Shown here: piece by piece, positions 1 through 6,345 of the stretch
How the letters are laid out: the number at the start of each line of letters is the position of its first letter
Numbering within the stretch: the stretch's first letter is position 1
Origin: an uncultured Collinsella sp.
GTDB taxonomy: Bacteria; Actinomycetota; Coriobacteriia; Coriobacteriales; Coriobacteriaceae
Direction of reading: 5' to 3'
Length of the DNA: 6,345 nt
NCBI GenBank assembly: GCA_902494375.1
Contig: CABUTL010000089.1
Location: 1 to 6,345, forward strand
Made by a program: the position numbers and the translations under genes
The notes under the pieces: model-generated
Database searches by the model: none
What the model was told of the DNA's origin: nothing
What the model saw: the letters and a program-made list of their open reading frames with translations, nothing else

Positions 1-1065
1 GAGCCCGCCGTCCTCAACGAGCTGGACATCGTCCCCACCAAGAACGGTGACTACAAGGACCTCGACCTCGCCAAGGATCACGAGGACTACACCTACACCG
101 TCGAGTTCTCCCTGCGTCCCGCCGCTGAGCTCTCCTCCTTCGACGCCGTCGAGATCGAGATGCCCCCTGCGGAGGTCACCGAGTCCGAGATCAACAACCA
201 GGTCGAGATGCTCCTCAACTACCGTGCCACCTTTGAGGACGTCGAGGGTCGCGCCGTCGAGGCCGAGGATTACGTCACTGTCGACCTCAAGGCCGTCGAG
301 AACGCCGACAACTTTGCCGCCGAGGGCCGCATGCTCATCGCCGGTAGCGATAGCAACCCCAAGGAGTTCAACGAGGCCCTGATCGGCGCTAACGTTGACG
401 ACGTCAAGTCCGTCACCTGGACTGACGAGGGCGAGGAGGCCGAGACCCACACCGTCGAGGTCACCGTCAAGGGCATCAAGGTCCGCAACACCCCCGAGCT
501 CACCGACGAGCTCGTCAAGTCCGACTTTGGTTTCGACAGCATCGACGCTATGCGCGACGCCATCAAGATCGAGATCGAGCAGGACAAGGCTTCCCGCCTC
601 CCGGCCGAGAAGGAGAACCGTTGCGTCGCCGCTCTCGCCGAGCGTCTGCAGCTCGACGAGATGGACGCCGACTACGAGCAGTCCGTCTTTGAGGAACTTG
701 GCCAGAACTTCCTGTCCAACCTCGCTGCCCGCGGCATGACCCTCGACACCTGGCTGCCGGCTTCCGGCCTGACCATGGAGCAGTTCGTCGGCGACCTGCA
801 CAAGCAGGCCAACGACGTTGCCCGCGAGTCCCTGGCGCTCGACGCCCTCGCCCGTGAGCTCAAGATCGAGGTCACCGAGGACGACATCAACGCAGAGTTC
901 GAGAAGGCTGGCGTCAAGGACGTCGAGGCTTCCAAGGCCGAGTTTATCGCCGATGGCCGTATGCCTGCTGTCCGCGAGTCCATCCGTCGCTCCAAGGCCG
1001 TCGACCACCTGGTCGAGAACGCCAAGGTGACCGAGGTCGACGAGACCGCCAAGGACGCCGAGTAA
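1..1065 (+). CDS. tig: Trigger factor, 3' part (5' end outside window)
   Basis: This is a ribosome-associated chaperone that binds nascent chains at the exit tunnel. The reading frame is open from base 1 and ends with TAA at 1063-1065, giving 354 residues; family members are usually about 430-450, so roughly 85 N-terminal residues are missing. The missing part includes the ribosome-binding GFRxGKxP signature. Visible parts are the junction into the middle domain (DYTYTVEFSLRPAAEL, near window residues 30-45), a PPIase-like domain (about residues 83-163, ending VRNTPELTDEL), and the helical C-terminal chaperone arms, ending in an acidic tail (DETAKDAE). The PPIase domain looks about nine residues shorter than the E. 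coli one and lacks several of its aromatic residues, so isomerase activity may be weak (inference by eye). Codons strongly favour GTC, CTC and GAC, consistent with high expression. The position before clpP-clpX is the classic bacterial order. Confidence 0.95.
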   Translation, partial: EPAVLNELDIVPTKNGDYKDLDLAKDHEDYTYTVEFSLRPAAELSSFDAVEIEMPPAEVTESEINNQVEMLLNYRATFEDVEGRAVEAEDYVTVDLKAVENADNFAAEGRMLIAGSDSNPKEFNEALIGANVDDVKSVTWTDEGEEAETHTVEVTVKGIKVRNTPELTDELVKSDFGFDSIDAMRDAIKIEIEQDKASRLPAEKENRCVAALAERLQLDEMDADYEQSVFEELGQNFLSNLAARGMTLDTWLPASGLTMEQFVGDLHKQANDVARESLALDALARELKIEVTEDDINAEFEKAGVKDVEASKAEFIADGRMPAVRESIRRSKAVDHLVENAKVTEVDETAKDAE

Positions 1066-1111
1066 TTCTCGCCACCTTGCCTGCGAGCGCATGGGTGCGC
1101 CCGTGATGGGG

Positions 1112-1137
1112 TAAAGTTATACACCGGTTATCCGGTT
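1112..1137 (+). promoter_or_regulatory. Possible clpP promoter/operator region with CCGGTT direct repeat
   Basis: In the gap between tig and clpP there is a -10-like stretch (TATACA at 1118-1123). It overlaps the start of an ACCGG-TTAT-CCGGT inverted repeat (1123-1136), which also reads as two direct CCGGTT copies (1124-1129 and 1132-1137). No convincing -35 hexamer lies at the right distance. I see no CIRCE (HrcA) or CtsR-type operator. The arrangement could be a regulator site at a clpP promoter, but this is a weak inference from pattern alone. Confidence 0.2.
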
Positions 1138-1141
1138 GCTT

Positions 1142-1182
1142 CGTACGGTGCCAGCCAATGCATAGCATGCGGGCACCGTACG
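1142..1182 (+). terminator. 11-bp stem-loop between tig and clpP, possible terminator or attenuator
   Basis: CGTACGGTGCC (1142-1152) is perfectly complementary to GGCACCGTACG (1172-1182), with a 19-base loop that itself contains a short GCAT/ATGC pairing. Only a short T-rich stretch (TTTATCT) follows, so termination after tig may be partial. If it does terminate fully, the clpP promoter would have to fit in the 46 bases that follow, where none is obvious. A readthrough or mRNA-processing role is therefore also plausible. Confidence 0.4.
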
Positions 1183-1218
1183 TTTATCTAGAACCAATTT
1201 GGTCCGCAAGAGAGAAAT

Positions 1219-1222
1219 GGAG
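1219..1222 (+). promoter_or_regulatory. clpP ribosome binding site
   Basis: GGAG lies six bases before the ATG at 1229. This site decides the start among the in-frame candidates TTG 1199, ATG 1217, ATG 1223 and ATG 1229, because the earlier starts have no comparably spaced purine-rich site apart from a weak AAGAGAG before 1217. Confidence 0.55.
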
Positions 1223-1228
1223 ATGCGT

Positions 1229-1849
1229 ATGATCGCTAAGTTCGATTCCGCCCTCGTGCCATACGTTATCGAGCAGACGCCGCGCGGCGAGCGCAGCTAC
1301 GATATCTATTCGCGCCTGCTCAACGACCGCATCATCTTCTTGGGCGAGGAGATCAACTCCGTCAGCGCCAACCTGGTCGTTGCCCAGCTGCTGCATCTTG
1401 AGAGCCAGGATGCAGAGAAGGATATCTCGCTCTACATCAATTCGCCCGGCGGCGAGGTCTACTCCGGCCTGGCGATTCTGGACACCATGAACTTCATTAA
1501 GCCGCAGGTCTCCACCATTTGCGTCGGTATGGCCGCGTCCATGGCCGCCGTGCTGCTTTCGGCCGGCGCCAAGGGCAAGCGCTTCTGCCTGCCGCACTCC
1601 AAGGTCATGATTCACCAGCCCAGCGGCGGTGCTCAGGGTCAGCAGACTGAGATCGAGATCGTTGCCGAGGAGATCAAGAAGACTCGCCGCGAGCTCAACC
1701 AGATCCTGTCCGACGCCTCGGGCCAGCCCATCGAGAAGGTCCAGGCCGATACCGAGCGCGACAACTACCTGACCGCTTCCGAGGCCCTCGACTACGGTCT
1801 GATCGACCGTATCGTCACCTCGCGCGATCTCGCCGCGAAGGACGCCTAG
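1229..1849 (+). CDS. clpP: ATP-dependent Clp protease proteolytic subunit ClpP
   Basis: This is the serine peptidase (family S14) that forms the double-heptamer chamber and degrades proteins unfolded by ClpX or ClpC. From ATG 1229 it has 206 residues, a normal length. The triad is visible and correctly spaced relative to E. coli ClpP: Ser104 in GMAASMAA, His129 in VMIHQP and Asp178 in DTERDNYL. The oxyanion and strand region [12 protein letters not shown] (69-80) and the handle-helix region are intact. The N-terminus [31 protein letters not shown] is short before the conserved VIEQ block, so a propeptide would be small or absent. The start was chosen from the GGAG spacing; ATG 1217 would add four residues and ATG 1223 two. 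It is one base from clpX, so the two are almost certainly co-transcribed. The second serine position GMAASMAA differs slightly from the common GQAASMGA, without touching the catalytic Ser. Confidence 0.96.
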   Translation: MIAKFDSALVPYVIEQTPRGERSYDIYSRLLNDRIIFLGEEINSVSANLVVAQLLHLESQDAEKDISLYINSPGGEVYSGLAILDTMNFIKPQVSTICVGMAASMAAVLLSAGAKGKRFCLPHSKVMIHQPSGGAQGQQTEIEIVAEEIKKTRRELNQILSDASGQPIEKVQADTERDNYLTASEALDYGLIDRIVTSRDLAAKDA

Positions 1850-1850
1850 G

Positions 1851-3257
1851 ATGGCAGGAAACATGCAGGACAACTTTGACGAGAACGGCAACCCCATCCG
1901 TTGCTCCTTCTGCGGAAAAGAGCAGGGGCAGGTTCGTCGCCTCGTAAAGGGCCCGACCAATATTTTTATCTGTGACGAGTGCGTCGCCGCCTGCTCCGAG
2001 ATCCTGGAGGAATCGCTGGCTTCGGACTTTATGGATGCTGCCCGCAACGGCAAGCTGCCGGGCTTCCTCAACGACCACGGCCAGGCTGCATCCCAGCCCG
2101 CCGTGGACCCCGAGACCGAGGGCTTTGAGCTCGAGGATGATCGCCAGGTCATCACGCACGTGCCGACGCCGCACGAGATCTATGACGAGCTTTCTGCCTA
2201 TGTCATGGGTCAGGAGGACGCCAAGCGCGCCATGTCGGTGGCCGTGTACAACCACTATCGCCGCGTGATCGAGGGCGGCGCCGCGGTGTCTGCCTTTGAC
2301 GACGGTTTTGACTCGCAGCTCGACGATGATATGGATGAGGTGGAGCTCGCCAAGTCCAATATCTTGCTGCTCGGTCCCACCGGTACCGGCAAGACCCTGT
2401 TGGCCCAGACGCTCGCGCGCATCCTCGAGGTGCCGTTTGCCATCGCCGATGCCACCGCGCTCACCGAGGCCGGCTATGTGGGCGAGGACGTGGAGAACAT
2501 CCTGCTCAAGCTCATCAACGCCGCCGATGGCGATATCGAGCGCGCGCAGGTTGGCATTATCTACGTGGACGAGATCGACAAGATCGCCCGCAAGGCCGAG
2601 AACCTCTCCATCACCCGCGATGTCTCGGGCGAGGGAGTTCAGCAGGCACTGCTTAAGATTCTTGAGGGCACGGTGGCCAGCGTTCCGCCCACCGGCGGCC
2701 GCAAGCATCCCCAGCAGGAGCTGCTGCAGATCGACACGACGAACATCCTGTTCATCTGCGGCGGTGCCTTTGTGGGTCTGGATAAGATCATCGCCGACCG
2801 CGTGGGCAACAAGGGCGTGGGCTTTAACTCCGAGATCGCCGGCCCCACCTCGGTCGACGAGAACGATCTGCTTCGTCAGGTGCTCCCGCAGGACCTCAAC
2901 GCCTTTGGCATGATTCCCGAGTTCGTGGGACGTACGCCCGTCGTCACCCAGACGCAGGCGCTCGACGAGGACGATCTGGTGTCGATCCTGACCGAGCCCA
3001 AGAACGCCGTGGTGCGTCAGTACCGCAAGATGTTCCAGCTCGAGGACGTTGAGCTTGAGTTTGAGGACGCGGCCCTGCACGAGATCGCCCGCATGGCGCT
3101 TGCCCGCAAGACCGGCGCCCGCGGCCTGCGTGCCATCTGCGAGGACGTGCTGCAGCAGACGATGTTCGACCTCCCCAGCGAGGAGGGCGTTTCCAAGGTC
3201 GTCGTGACCGAAGCCTCCGTAAAGGGCGAAGAACAGCCCCAGCGCATCTACGGCTAA
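1851..3257 (+). CDS. clpX: ATP-dependent Clp protease ATP-binding subunit ClpX
   Basis: This is an AAA+ unfoldase that forms a hexamer, recognises degradation tags and threads substrates into ClpP. At 468 residues it is about 44 longer than E. coli ClpX (424). Domains in order: N-terminal zinc-binding domain with Cys18, Cys21, Cys41 and Cys44; a long acidic linker (about 45-104); then the AAA+ module from [10 protein letters not shown]. Motifs seen are Walker A GPTGTGKT (175-182), pore loop GYVG (208-211), Walker B IIYVDEID (236-243), RKH loop (284-286), a ClpP-docking VGF tripeptide (323-325) where E. coli has IGF, arginine finger Arg361 in PEFVGR, and sensor 2 Arg424 in GARGLR. A second, acidic insertion lies before Walker A (about 141-165). 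ATG 1851 follows the clpP TAG by one base, with AAGGA at 1838-1842 eight bases upstream, which suggests translational coupling. All key residues are present, so it should be active. Confidence 0.97.
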   Translation: MAGNMQDNFDENGNPIRCSFCGKEQGQVRRLVKGPTNIFICDECVAACSEILEESLASDFMDAARNGKLPGFLNDHGQAASQPAVDPETEGFELEDDRQVITHVPTPHEIYDELSAYVMGQEDAKRAMSVAVYNHYRRVIEGGAAVSAFDDGFDSQLDDDMDEVELAKSNILLLGPTGTGKTLLAQTLARILEVPFAIADATALTEAGYVGEDVENILLKLINAADGDIERAQVGIIYVDEIDKIARKAENLSITRDVSGEGVQQALLKILEGTVASVPPTGGRKHPQQELLQIDTTNILFICGGAFVGLDKIIADRVGNKGVGFNSEIAGPTSVDENDLLRQVLPQDLNAFGMIPEFVGRTPVVTQTQALDEDDLVSILTEPKNAVVRQYRKMFQLEDVELEFEDAALHEIARMALARKTGARGLRAICEDVLQQTMFDLPSEEGVSKVVVTEASVKGEEQPQRIYG

Positions 3258-3278
3258 ACCAGCCTAAAACGTGTTTGC

Positions 3279-3315
3279 AAATAGCCTCCGACCACCCGCG
3301 GTCGGAGGCTATTTT
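3279..3315 (+). terminator. Intrinsic terminator after clpX
   Basis: A perfect 15-bp stem (AAATAGCCTCCGACC at 3279-3293 with its complement at 3300-3314) has a six-base loop ACCCGC and ends in TTTT followed by an AT-rich stretch. It starts 22 bases after the clpX stop codon. The A-rich 5' arm would also give a U-containing tail on the other strand, but no gene approaches from that side in the window. It separates the clpP-clpX unit from valS. Confidence 0.9.
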
Positions 3316-3343
3316 ATATATACGCAATAACCCCAACTACCTG

Positions 3344-3352
3344 TGTTATTCT
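3344..3352 (+). promoter_or_regulatory. Candidate extended -10 promoter for valS
   Basis: TGTTATTCT fits an extended -10 element (TG, one base, then TATTCT at 3347-3352). It lies in the AT-rich stretch just after the clpX terminator. No good -35 hexamer is seen at 16-18 bases upstream, which is tolerable for extended -10 promoters. Transcription would begin near 3359, giving a valS leader of about 185 bases that contains the whole inverted-repeat structure. The terminator makes a promoter somewhere in this gap likely; the exact element is uncertain. Confidence 0.4.
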
Positions 3353-3408
3353 GTGTGTTTGTTTAAGCCTCAGCGAAGTCATATCAGACTGAAGTAATCG
3401 ATACCTAA

Positions 3409-3524
3409 GGGGAGGAATGTAGGCCCGATTTTCGTAGATTCCGCACGAGCCGAAGACCACTTAATGTGGTCTTCGAGCGAGCCCAGGACCTGACCGAGCG
3501 AAAATCGGGCCTACATTCCTCCCC
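3409..3524 (+). repeat. Perfect 26-bp inverted repeat enclosing a hairpin in the valS leader
   Basis: The left arm (3409-3434, beginning GGGGAGGAATGTAGG) and right arm (3499-3524, ending CTACATTCCTCCCC) are complementary at 26 of 26 positions. They enclose 64 bases that contain a second perfect 10-bp hairpin (3451-3475). As RNA this would be a long, very stable nested stem ending 20 bases before the valS start and 8 bases before its ribosome binding site. No U-tract follows on either strand, so it is not an ordinary intrinsic terminator. No target-site duplication is evident at the flanks. It could be a leader regulatory structure, an RNase III processing site, a miniature mobile element or an invertible segment; the sequence alone does not decide. 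Confidence 0.85.
3439..3489 (+). repeat. Hairpin repeat element, copy 1 (inside the valS leader)
   Basis: This 51-base element begins TTCCGCACGAGCCGAAG and ends in CCCAGGAC. Its core is a perfect 10-bp stem, CGAAGACCAC (3451-3460) with GTGGTCTTCG (3466-3475), and a TTAAT loop. It matches the reverse complement of 6289-6337 at 46 of 49 aligned positions plus one 2-base gap. Two of the three mismatches (A3456 and T3470) pair with each other and are G and C in the other copy, which preserves the stem. This looks like a REP-like dispersed intergenic repeat. Confidence 0.8.
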
Positions 3525-3532
3525 GGCGGGAC

Positions 3533-3538
3533 AGGGAG
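3533..3538 (+). promoter_or_regulatory. valS ribosome binding site
   Basis: AGGGAG lies six bases before the ATG at 3545. This supports ATG 3545 over the in-frame ATG at 3554. It is just outside the large stem-loop. CTCCC within the right arm (3519-3523) is complementary to GGGAG of this site, so alternative pairing is possible. Confidence 0.75.
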
Positions 3539-3544
3539 AGATAT

Positions 3545-6241
3545 ATGGAAGAGATGCCCAAGAACTACGATCCGTCGACCAACGAGCCGGCGATCCTGCA
3601 GAAGTGGCTCGACGGCGGCTACTACAAGCGCCGTGAGGGCGTGGGCGACTGCACCGTCACCATTCCGCCTCCCAACGTGACCGGCAAGCTCCACATGGGC
3701 CATGCCACCGACGACTCCATCCAGGACGCCATCGTCCGTATGGCCCGCATGCGCGGCAAGTCCACGCGCTGGGTGCTGGGCACCGATCACGCCGGTATCG
3801 CCACGCAGACCAAGGTCGACAAGAAGCTCAAGAGCGAGGGTATCAGCCGCCTGGAGATCGGTCGCGACAAGTTTGTCGACGCCTGCTGGGATTGGACCCA
3901 CGAGTACGGCGGCATCATCGTCGAGCAGATCAAGCGTATGGGCTGCTCCGTCGACTTCGACAACGAACGCTTTACCATGGACGAGGACTATGCCCAGGCC
4001 GTGCGCAAGGTCTTCTGCGACTGGTACCACGACGGCCTGATCTATCGCGGCAAGCGCATCGTCAACTGGTGCCCCAACTGCACTACCGCTATCTCGGACG
4101 ACGAGGCCGAGTACAAGGACGAGAAGGGCCACCTGTGGCACCTGCGCTACCCGCTGACCGAGCCGGTCAACGGCCAGGACTACATCGTCGTCGCCACCAC
4201 GCGCCCCGAGACCATGCTCGGCGACACGGGCGTCGCCGTTTCCCCGAAGGACCCCGAGAAGGCTGCCTTTGTAGGCAAGACTGTCAAGCTCCCCATCGTC
4301 GACCGCGAGATCCCCATCTTTGAGGATTGGCACGTCGACGCCAACTTTGGCTCCGGCTTCGTTAAGGTCACCCCGGCCCACGACCCCAACGACTACGCTA
4401 TGGGTCAGGCCCACGACCTGCCGCAGATCAACATCTTCGACGAGCACGCAGTGGTCGTCGAGGGCTACGGCGAGTTCACCGGCATGAACCGCGATGAGTG
4501 CCGCGAGGCGGTCATCAAGTGGTTTGAGGAGCATGACTTGCTCGACCACGTCGAAGAGCTCGACCACTCCGTCATGCACTGCTACCGCTGCGACGCCGCG
4601 CTTGAGCCGTGGCTTTCTGAGCAGTGGTTTGTGGCCGTCGACAAACTCAAGGGGCCGGCGCTCGACGCCGTCAACTCCGGCAAGGTCACCTTCCACCCCG
4701 CGCGCTGGACTCAGACCTACACCACTTGGATGGAGAACCTCAAGGACTGGTGCATCTCGCGCCAGCTGTGGTGGGGCCACCGCATCCCCGTGTTCTACTG
4801 CGAGGACTGCGGCTGGGAGGACGCCCTGACCGAGGACACCGACGTGTGCCCCAAGTGCGGCGGCCATCACGTGCATCAGGACGAGAACGTGCTGGATACC
4901 TGGTTCAGCTCGCAGCTGTGGACCTTCGCCACGCAGGGCTGGCCGCAAAAGCCGGAGCTGCTCGAGGGGCATCACCCCACGACGGCGCTCGTCACCGCAC
5001 GCGACATCATCGCGCTGTGGGTCGCCCGCATGGTCATGAGTTCGCTGTATTTCCTGGACGAGGTGCCGTTTAAGGACGTCGTCATCTACCCGACGATCCT
5101 TGCCAAGGACGGCAGCCGCATGTCCAAGTCCAAGGGCAACGGTGTTGACCCCATGGACCTCATTGGCATGTACGGTGCCGACGCCATGCGTTACAACCTG
5201 CTCACGCTGTGCACCAACAACCAGGATGTTAAGTTCGACGCGAACATCGACAAGAAGACCAAGAAGCTTATCGACAGCCCGCGCACCGAGCAGGCCAAGT
5301 CGTTTGTGACCAAGATCTGGAACGCCAGCCGCTTCCTGCTCATGAACATGGAGGGCTACACGCCTGGCGAGCCCGTCGTTGAGACGCCGGCCGACGCTTG
5401 GATGTTCAGCCGCCTGGCCAAGGCCGTGAAGATGGTCACCGAGGGCATCGAGAACTACACCTTTGGCGACATGGCCCGCGGCGTGCAGCAGTTCTTCTGG
5501 AACGAGGTCTGCGACTGGTACGTCGAGGTCACCAAGGCCCGCCTGAAGGGTGAGGGTCGTCTGCAGGCTCAGCGCAACCTGATCTTTGTGCTCGACACCT
5601 CCATTCGCCTGATGCACCCGCTCATGCCGTTTGTCACCGAGGAGATTTGGGACAACATGCCGGCGAGCGTGCTCGATCTGGACGCCGAGGGCAACGTGGA
5701 CCGCGCCGAGGCGCTCATGATCGCCAAGTGGCCGGAGCCCGCCGACTACGCCAAGTATGTCGATGAGCCCGCCGAGCGCGCGTTTGAGCTGTGCCGCACC
5801 GTCGTGTCTGCCGCCCGCGCCACCCGTTCGCGTTATCGCTTGAGCCCCAAGGCCGAGCTCGACGTGGTCGTGCGCGCCGGTGCCGAGGACATCGAGAAGC
5901 TCGAGAGCCTGCGCTCGACCATCGAGCCGCTGGCCAACACGGCTTCGCTGGTCATGGGTACCGACGTTGAGAAGCCGGCCGCGAGCATCGCCGTGGTCGA
6001 CAGTGGCGTCGAGGTCTTTGTGGTGCTCGAGGGCAAGGTTGATCTTTCGGCCGAGAAGGCACGCTTGGAGAAGGAGATTGCCGCGGCCCAGAAGGAGCTT
6101 GCCGGCTGCGAGAAGACGCTCGCCAACGAGGGCTTTGTGGCCAAGGCTGCGCCCGCGGTGGTCCAGAAGAAGAGGGACCGTGCAGCTGAGCTCAAGGAGA
6201 TCCTGGCGGCGCTGACTGCTCAGGTTGCTGACTTCTCGTAA
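3545..6241 (+). CDS. valS: Valyl-tRNA synthetase (valine--tRNA ligase)
   Basis: This class I aminoacyl-tRNA synthetase charges tRNA-Val with valine in the cytoplasm and edits mischarged threonine. It has 898 residues, a normal length for bacterial ValRS. In order: the HIGH motif as HMGH (50-53, in PPPNVTGKLHMGHA); the CP1 editing domain with VATTRPETMLGDTGVAV (216-232) and VTPAHDPNDYAMG (275-287); the return to the Rossmann fold with WCISRQLWWGHRIPVFYC (402-419); the KMSKS loop as RMSKS (525-529); an anticodon-binding helical domain (from about 588, WNASRF); and the C-terminal coiled-coil arm (about 833-895) characteristic of ValRS. Cysteine pairs CPNC (176-179), CYRC (346-349), CEDC (419-422) and CPKC (435-438) suggest two zinc sites. 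The WWGH sequence and the C-terminal arm argue for ValRS rather than IleRS or LeuRS. It stands alone after the clpX terminator and has a structured leader. Confidence 0.97.
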   Translation: MEEMPKNYDPSTNEPAILQKWLDGGYYKRREGVGDCTVTIPPPNVTGKLHMGHATDDSIQDAIVRMARMRGKSTRWVLGTDHAGIATQTKVDKKLKSEGISRLEIGRDKFVDACWDWTHEYGGIIVEQIKRMGCSVDFDNERFTMDEDYAQAVRKVFCDWYHDGLIYRGKRIVNWCPNCTTAISDDEAEYKDEKGHLWHLRYPLTEPVNGQDYIVVATTRPETMLGDTGVAVSPKDPEKAAFVGKTVKLPIVDREIPIFEDWHVDANFGSGFVKVTPAHDPNDYAMGQAHDLPQINIFDEHAVVVEGYGEFTGMNRDECREAVIKWFEEHDLLDHVEELDHSVMHCYRCDAALEPWLSEQWFVAVDKLKGPALDAVNSGKVTFHPARWTQTYTTWMENLKDWCISRQLWWGHRIPVFYCEDCGWEDALTEDTDVCPKCGGHHVHQDENVLDTWFSSQLWTFATQGWPQKPELLEGHHPTTALVTARDIIALWVARMVMSSLYFLDEVPFKDVVIYPTILAKDGSRMSKSKGNGVDPMDLIGMYGADAMRYNLLTLCTNNQDVKFDANIDKKTKKLIDSPRTEQAKSFVTKIWNASRFLLMNMEGYTPGEPVVETPADAWMFSRLAKAVKMVTEGIENYTFGDMARGVQQFFWNEVCDWYVEVTKARLKGEGRLQAQRNLIFVLDTSIRLMHPLMPFVTEEIWDNMPASVLDLDAEGNVDRAEALMIAKWPEPADYAKYVDEPAERAFELCRTVVSAARATRSRYRLSPKAELDVVVRAGAEDIEKLESLRSTIEPLANTASLVMGTDVEKPAASIAVVDSGVEVFVVLEGKVDLSAEKARLEKEIAAAQKELAGCEKTLANEGFVAKAAPAVVQKKRDRAAELKEILAALTAQVADFS

Positions 6242-6288
6242 GCGTTACTGGCGGACGCGGCTTGGGGCTTTGCTCGCTACTGCGAACA

Positions 6289-6337
6289 GTCCTGCTCGCA
6301 CGAAGGCCACATTAAGTGGCCTTCGGCTCGTGCGGAA
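6289..6337 (-). repeat. Hairpin repeat element, copy 2 (downstream of valS, opposite orientation)
   Basis: Read on the minus strand, this 49-base element repeats copy 1 in the valS leader. The core stem is CGAAGGCCAC (6301-6310) with GTGGCCTTCG (6316-6325) and a five-base loop; flanking GCAC and GTGC can extend it past a bulge. It starts 48 bases after the valS stop codon, in a 104-base stretch (6242-6345) where I see no gene. It has no U-tract on either strand, so if it ends valS transcription it is not by the canonical intrinsic mechanism. The window ends eight bases later, so whether it is also enclosed by a longer inverted repeat cannot be seen. Confidence 0.75.
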
Positions 6338-6345
6338 CTTGTATC

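Noticed and set aside
1087..1100. Small GCGCA-TGGG-TGCGC hairpin just after tig
   Set aside because: A five-base-pair stem is common by chance in DNA this rich in G+C, and there is no U-tract.
1184..3080. Long minus-strand open frames opposite clpP and clpX (323 and 421 codons)
   Set aside because: They overlap fully conserved genes, resemble no family I know and show the composition expected of antisense frames in G+C-rich DNA.
3353..3397. Leader peptide from GTG 3353 (14 codons) controlling valS by attenuation
   Set aside because: It has no valine codons beyond the start, no ribosome binding site, and would begin at or before the predicted transcription start.
3409..3422. Shine-Dalgarno-like GGGGAGGA followed by ATG TAG, a start-stop mini-ORF in the left arm
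   Set aside because: The GGAGG core is only one base from the ATG, too close for good initiation, and the site would be buried in the 26-bp stem. It is probably coincidental.
3353..3541. T-box riboswitch upstream of valS
   Set aside because: Synthetase leaders often carry one, and there is a GAAGTC that could be imagined as a Val specifier. However, the conserved TGGNACC antiterminator or antisequestrator motif is absent and the stem layout does not match.
3461..5617. Long open frame on the minus strand (718 codons) opposite valS
   Set aside because: It is a mirror of the G+C-rich, third-position-biased valS gene. The translation has low-complexity Val/Leu/Asp/His-rich composition with no recognisable domain, and valS itself is unmistakable.
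6301..6325. Intrinsic terminator for valS
   Set aside because: The stem is strong but no U-tract follows on either strand, and the same hairpin occurs upstream of valS where termination would be harmful. A dispersed repeat explains it better.

Overview
The window is a G+C-rich chromosomal segment with strong C/G bias at third codon positions. From its protein sequences and the gene order tig-clpP-clpX followed by valS, I infer a member of the Actinomycetota, most likely a gut Coriobacteriia such as Collinsella. This rests on overall familiarity, not on a database search. All four genes are housekeeping genes on the + strand.

Layout. Positions 1-1065 hold the 3' part of tig (trigger factor); its N-terminal ribosome-binding domain lies before the window. 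A 163-base gap contains a CCGGTT direct repeat and an 11-bp inverted repeat. Then come clpP (1229-1849) and clpX (1851-3257), one base apart and probably translationally coupled. A strong intrinsic terminator (3279-3315) closes this unit. The next 229 bases hold a candidate extended -10 promoter and an elaborate valS leader. valS (3545-6241) is a complete valyl-tRNA synthetase gene. The last 104 bases hold no gene but carry a second copy of a hairpin repeat.

How the genes fit together. Trigger factor receives nascent chains at the ribosome. ClpX unfolds substrates and feeds them to the ClpP proteolytic chamber. The first three genes are therefore a protein-folding and protein-turnover block. 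ValRS is a separate translation gene, insulated from the block by the terminator.

The most notable material is non-coding. The valS leader contains a perfect 26-bp inverted repeat (3409-3434 with 3499-3524) that encloses a 51-base hairpin element. A second copy of that element, 46 of 49 aligned positions identical, lies in opposite orientation just after valS (6289-6337). Two of the three differences between the copies form one compensatory base-pair change in the stem, so the fold appears to be under selection. No T-box motif or valine-rich leader peptide was found. I did not find a new multi-gene system; the leader and its repeat family are the candidates for something undescribed.
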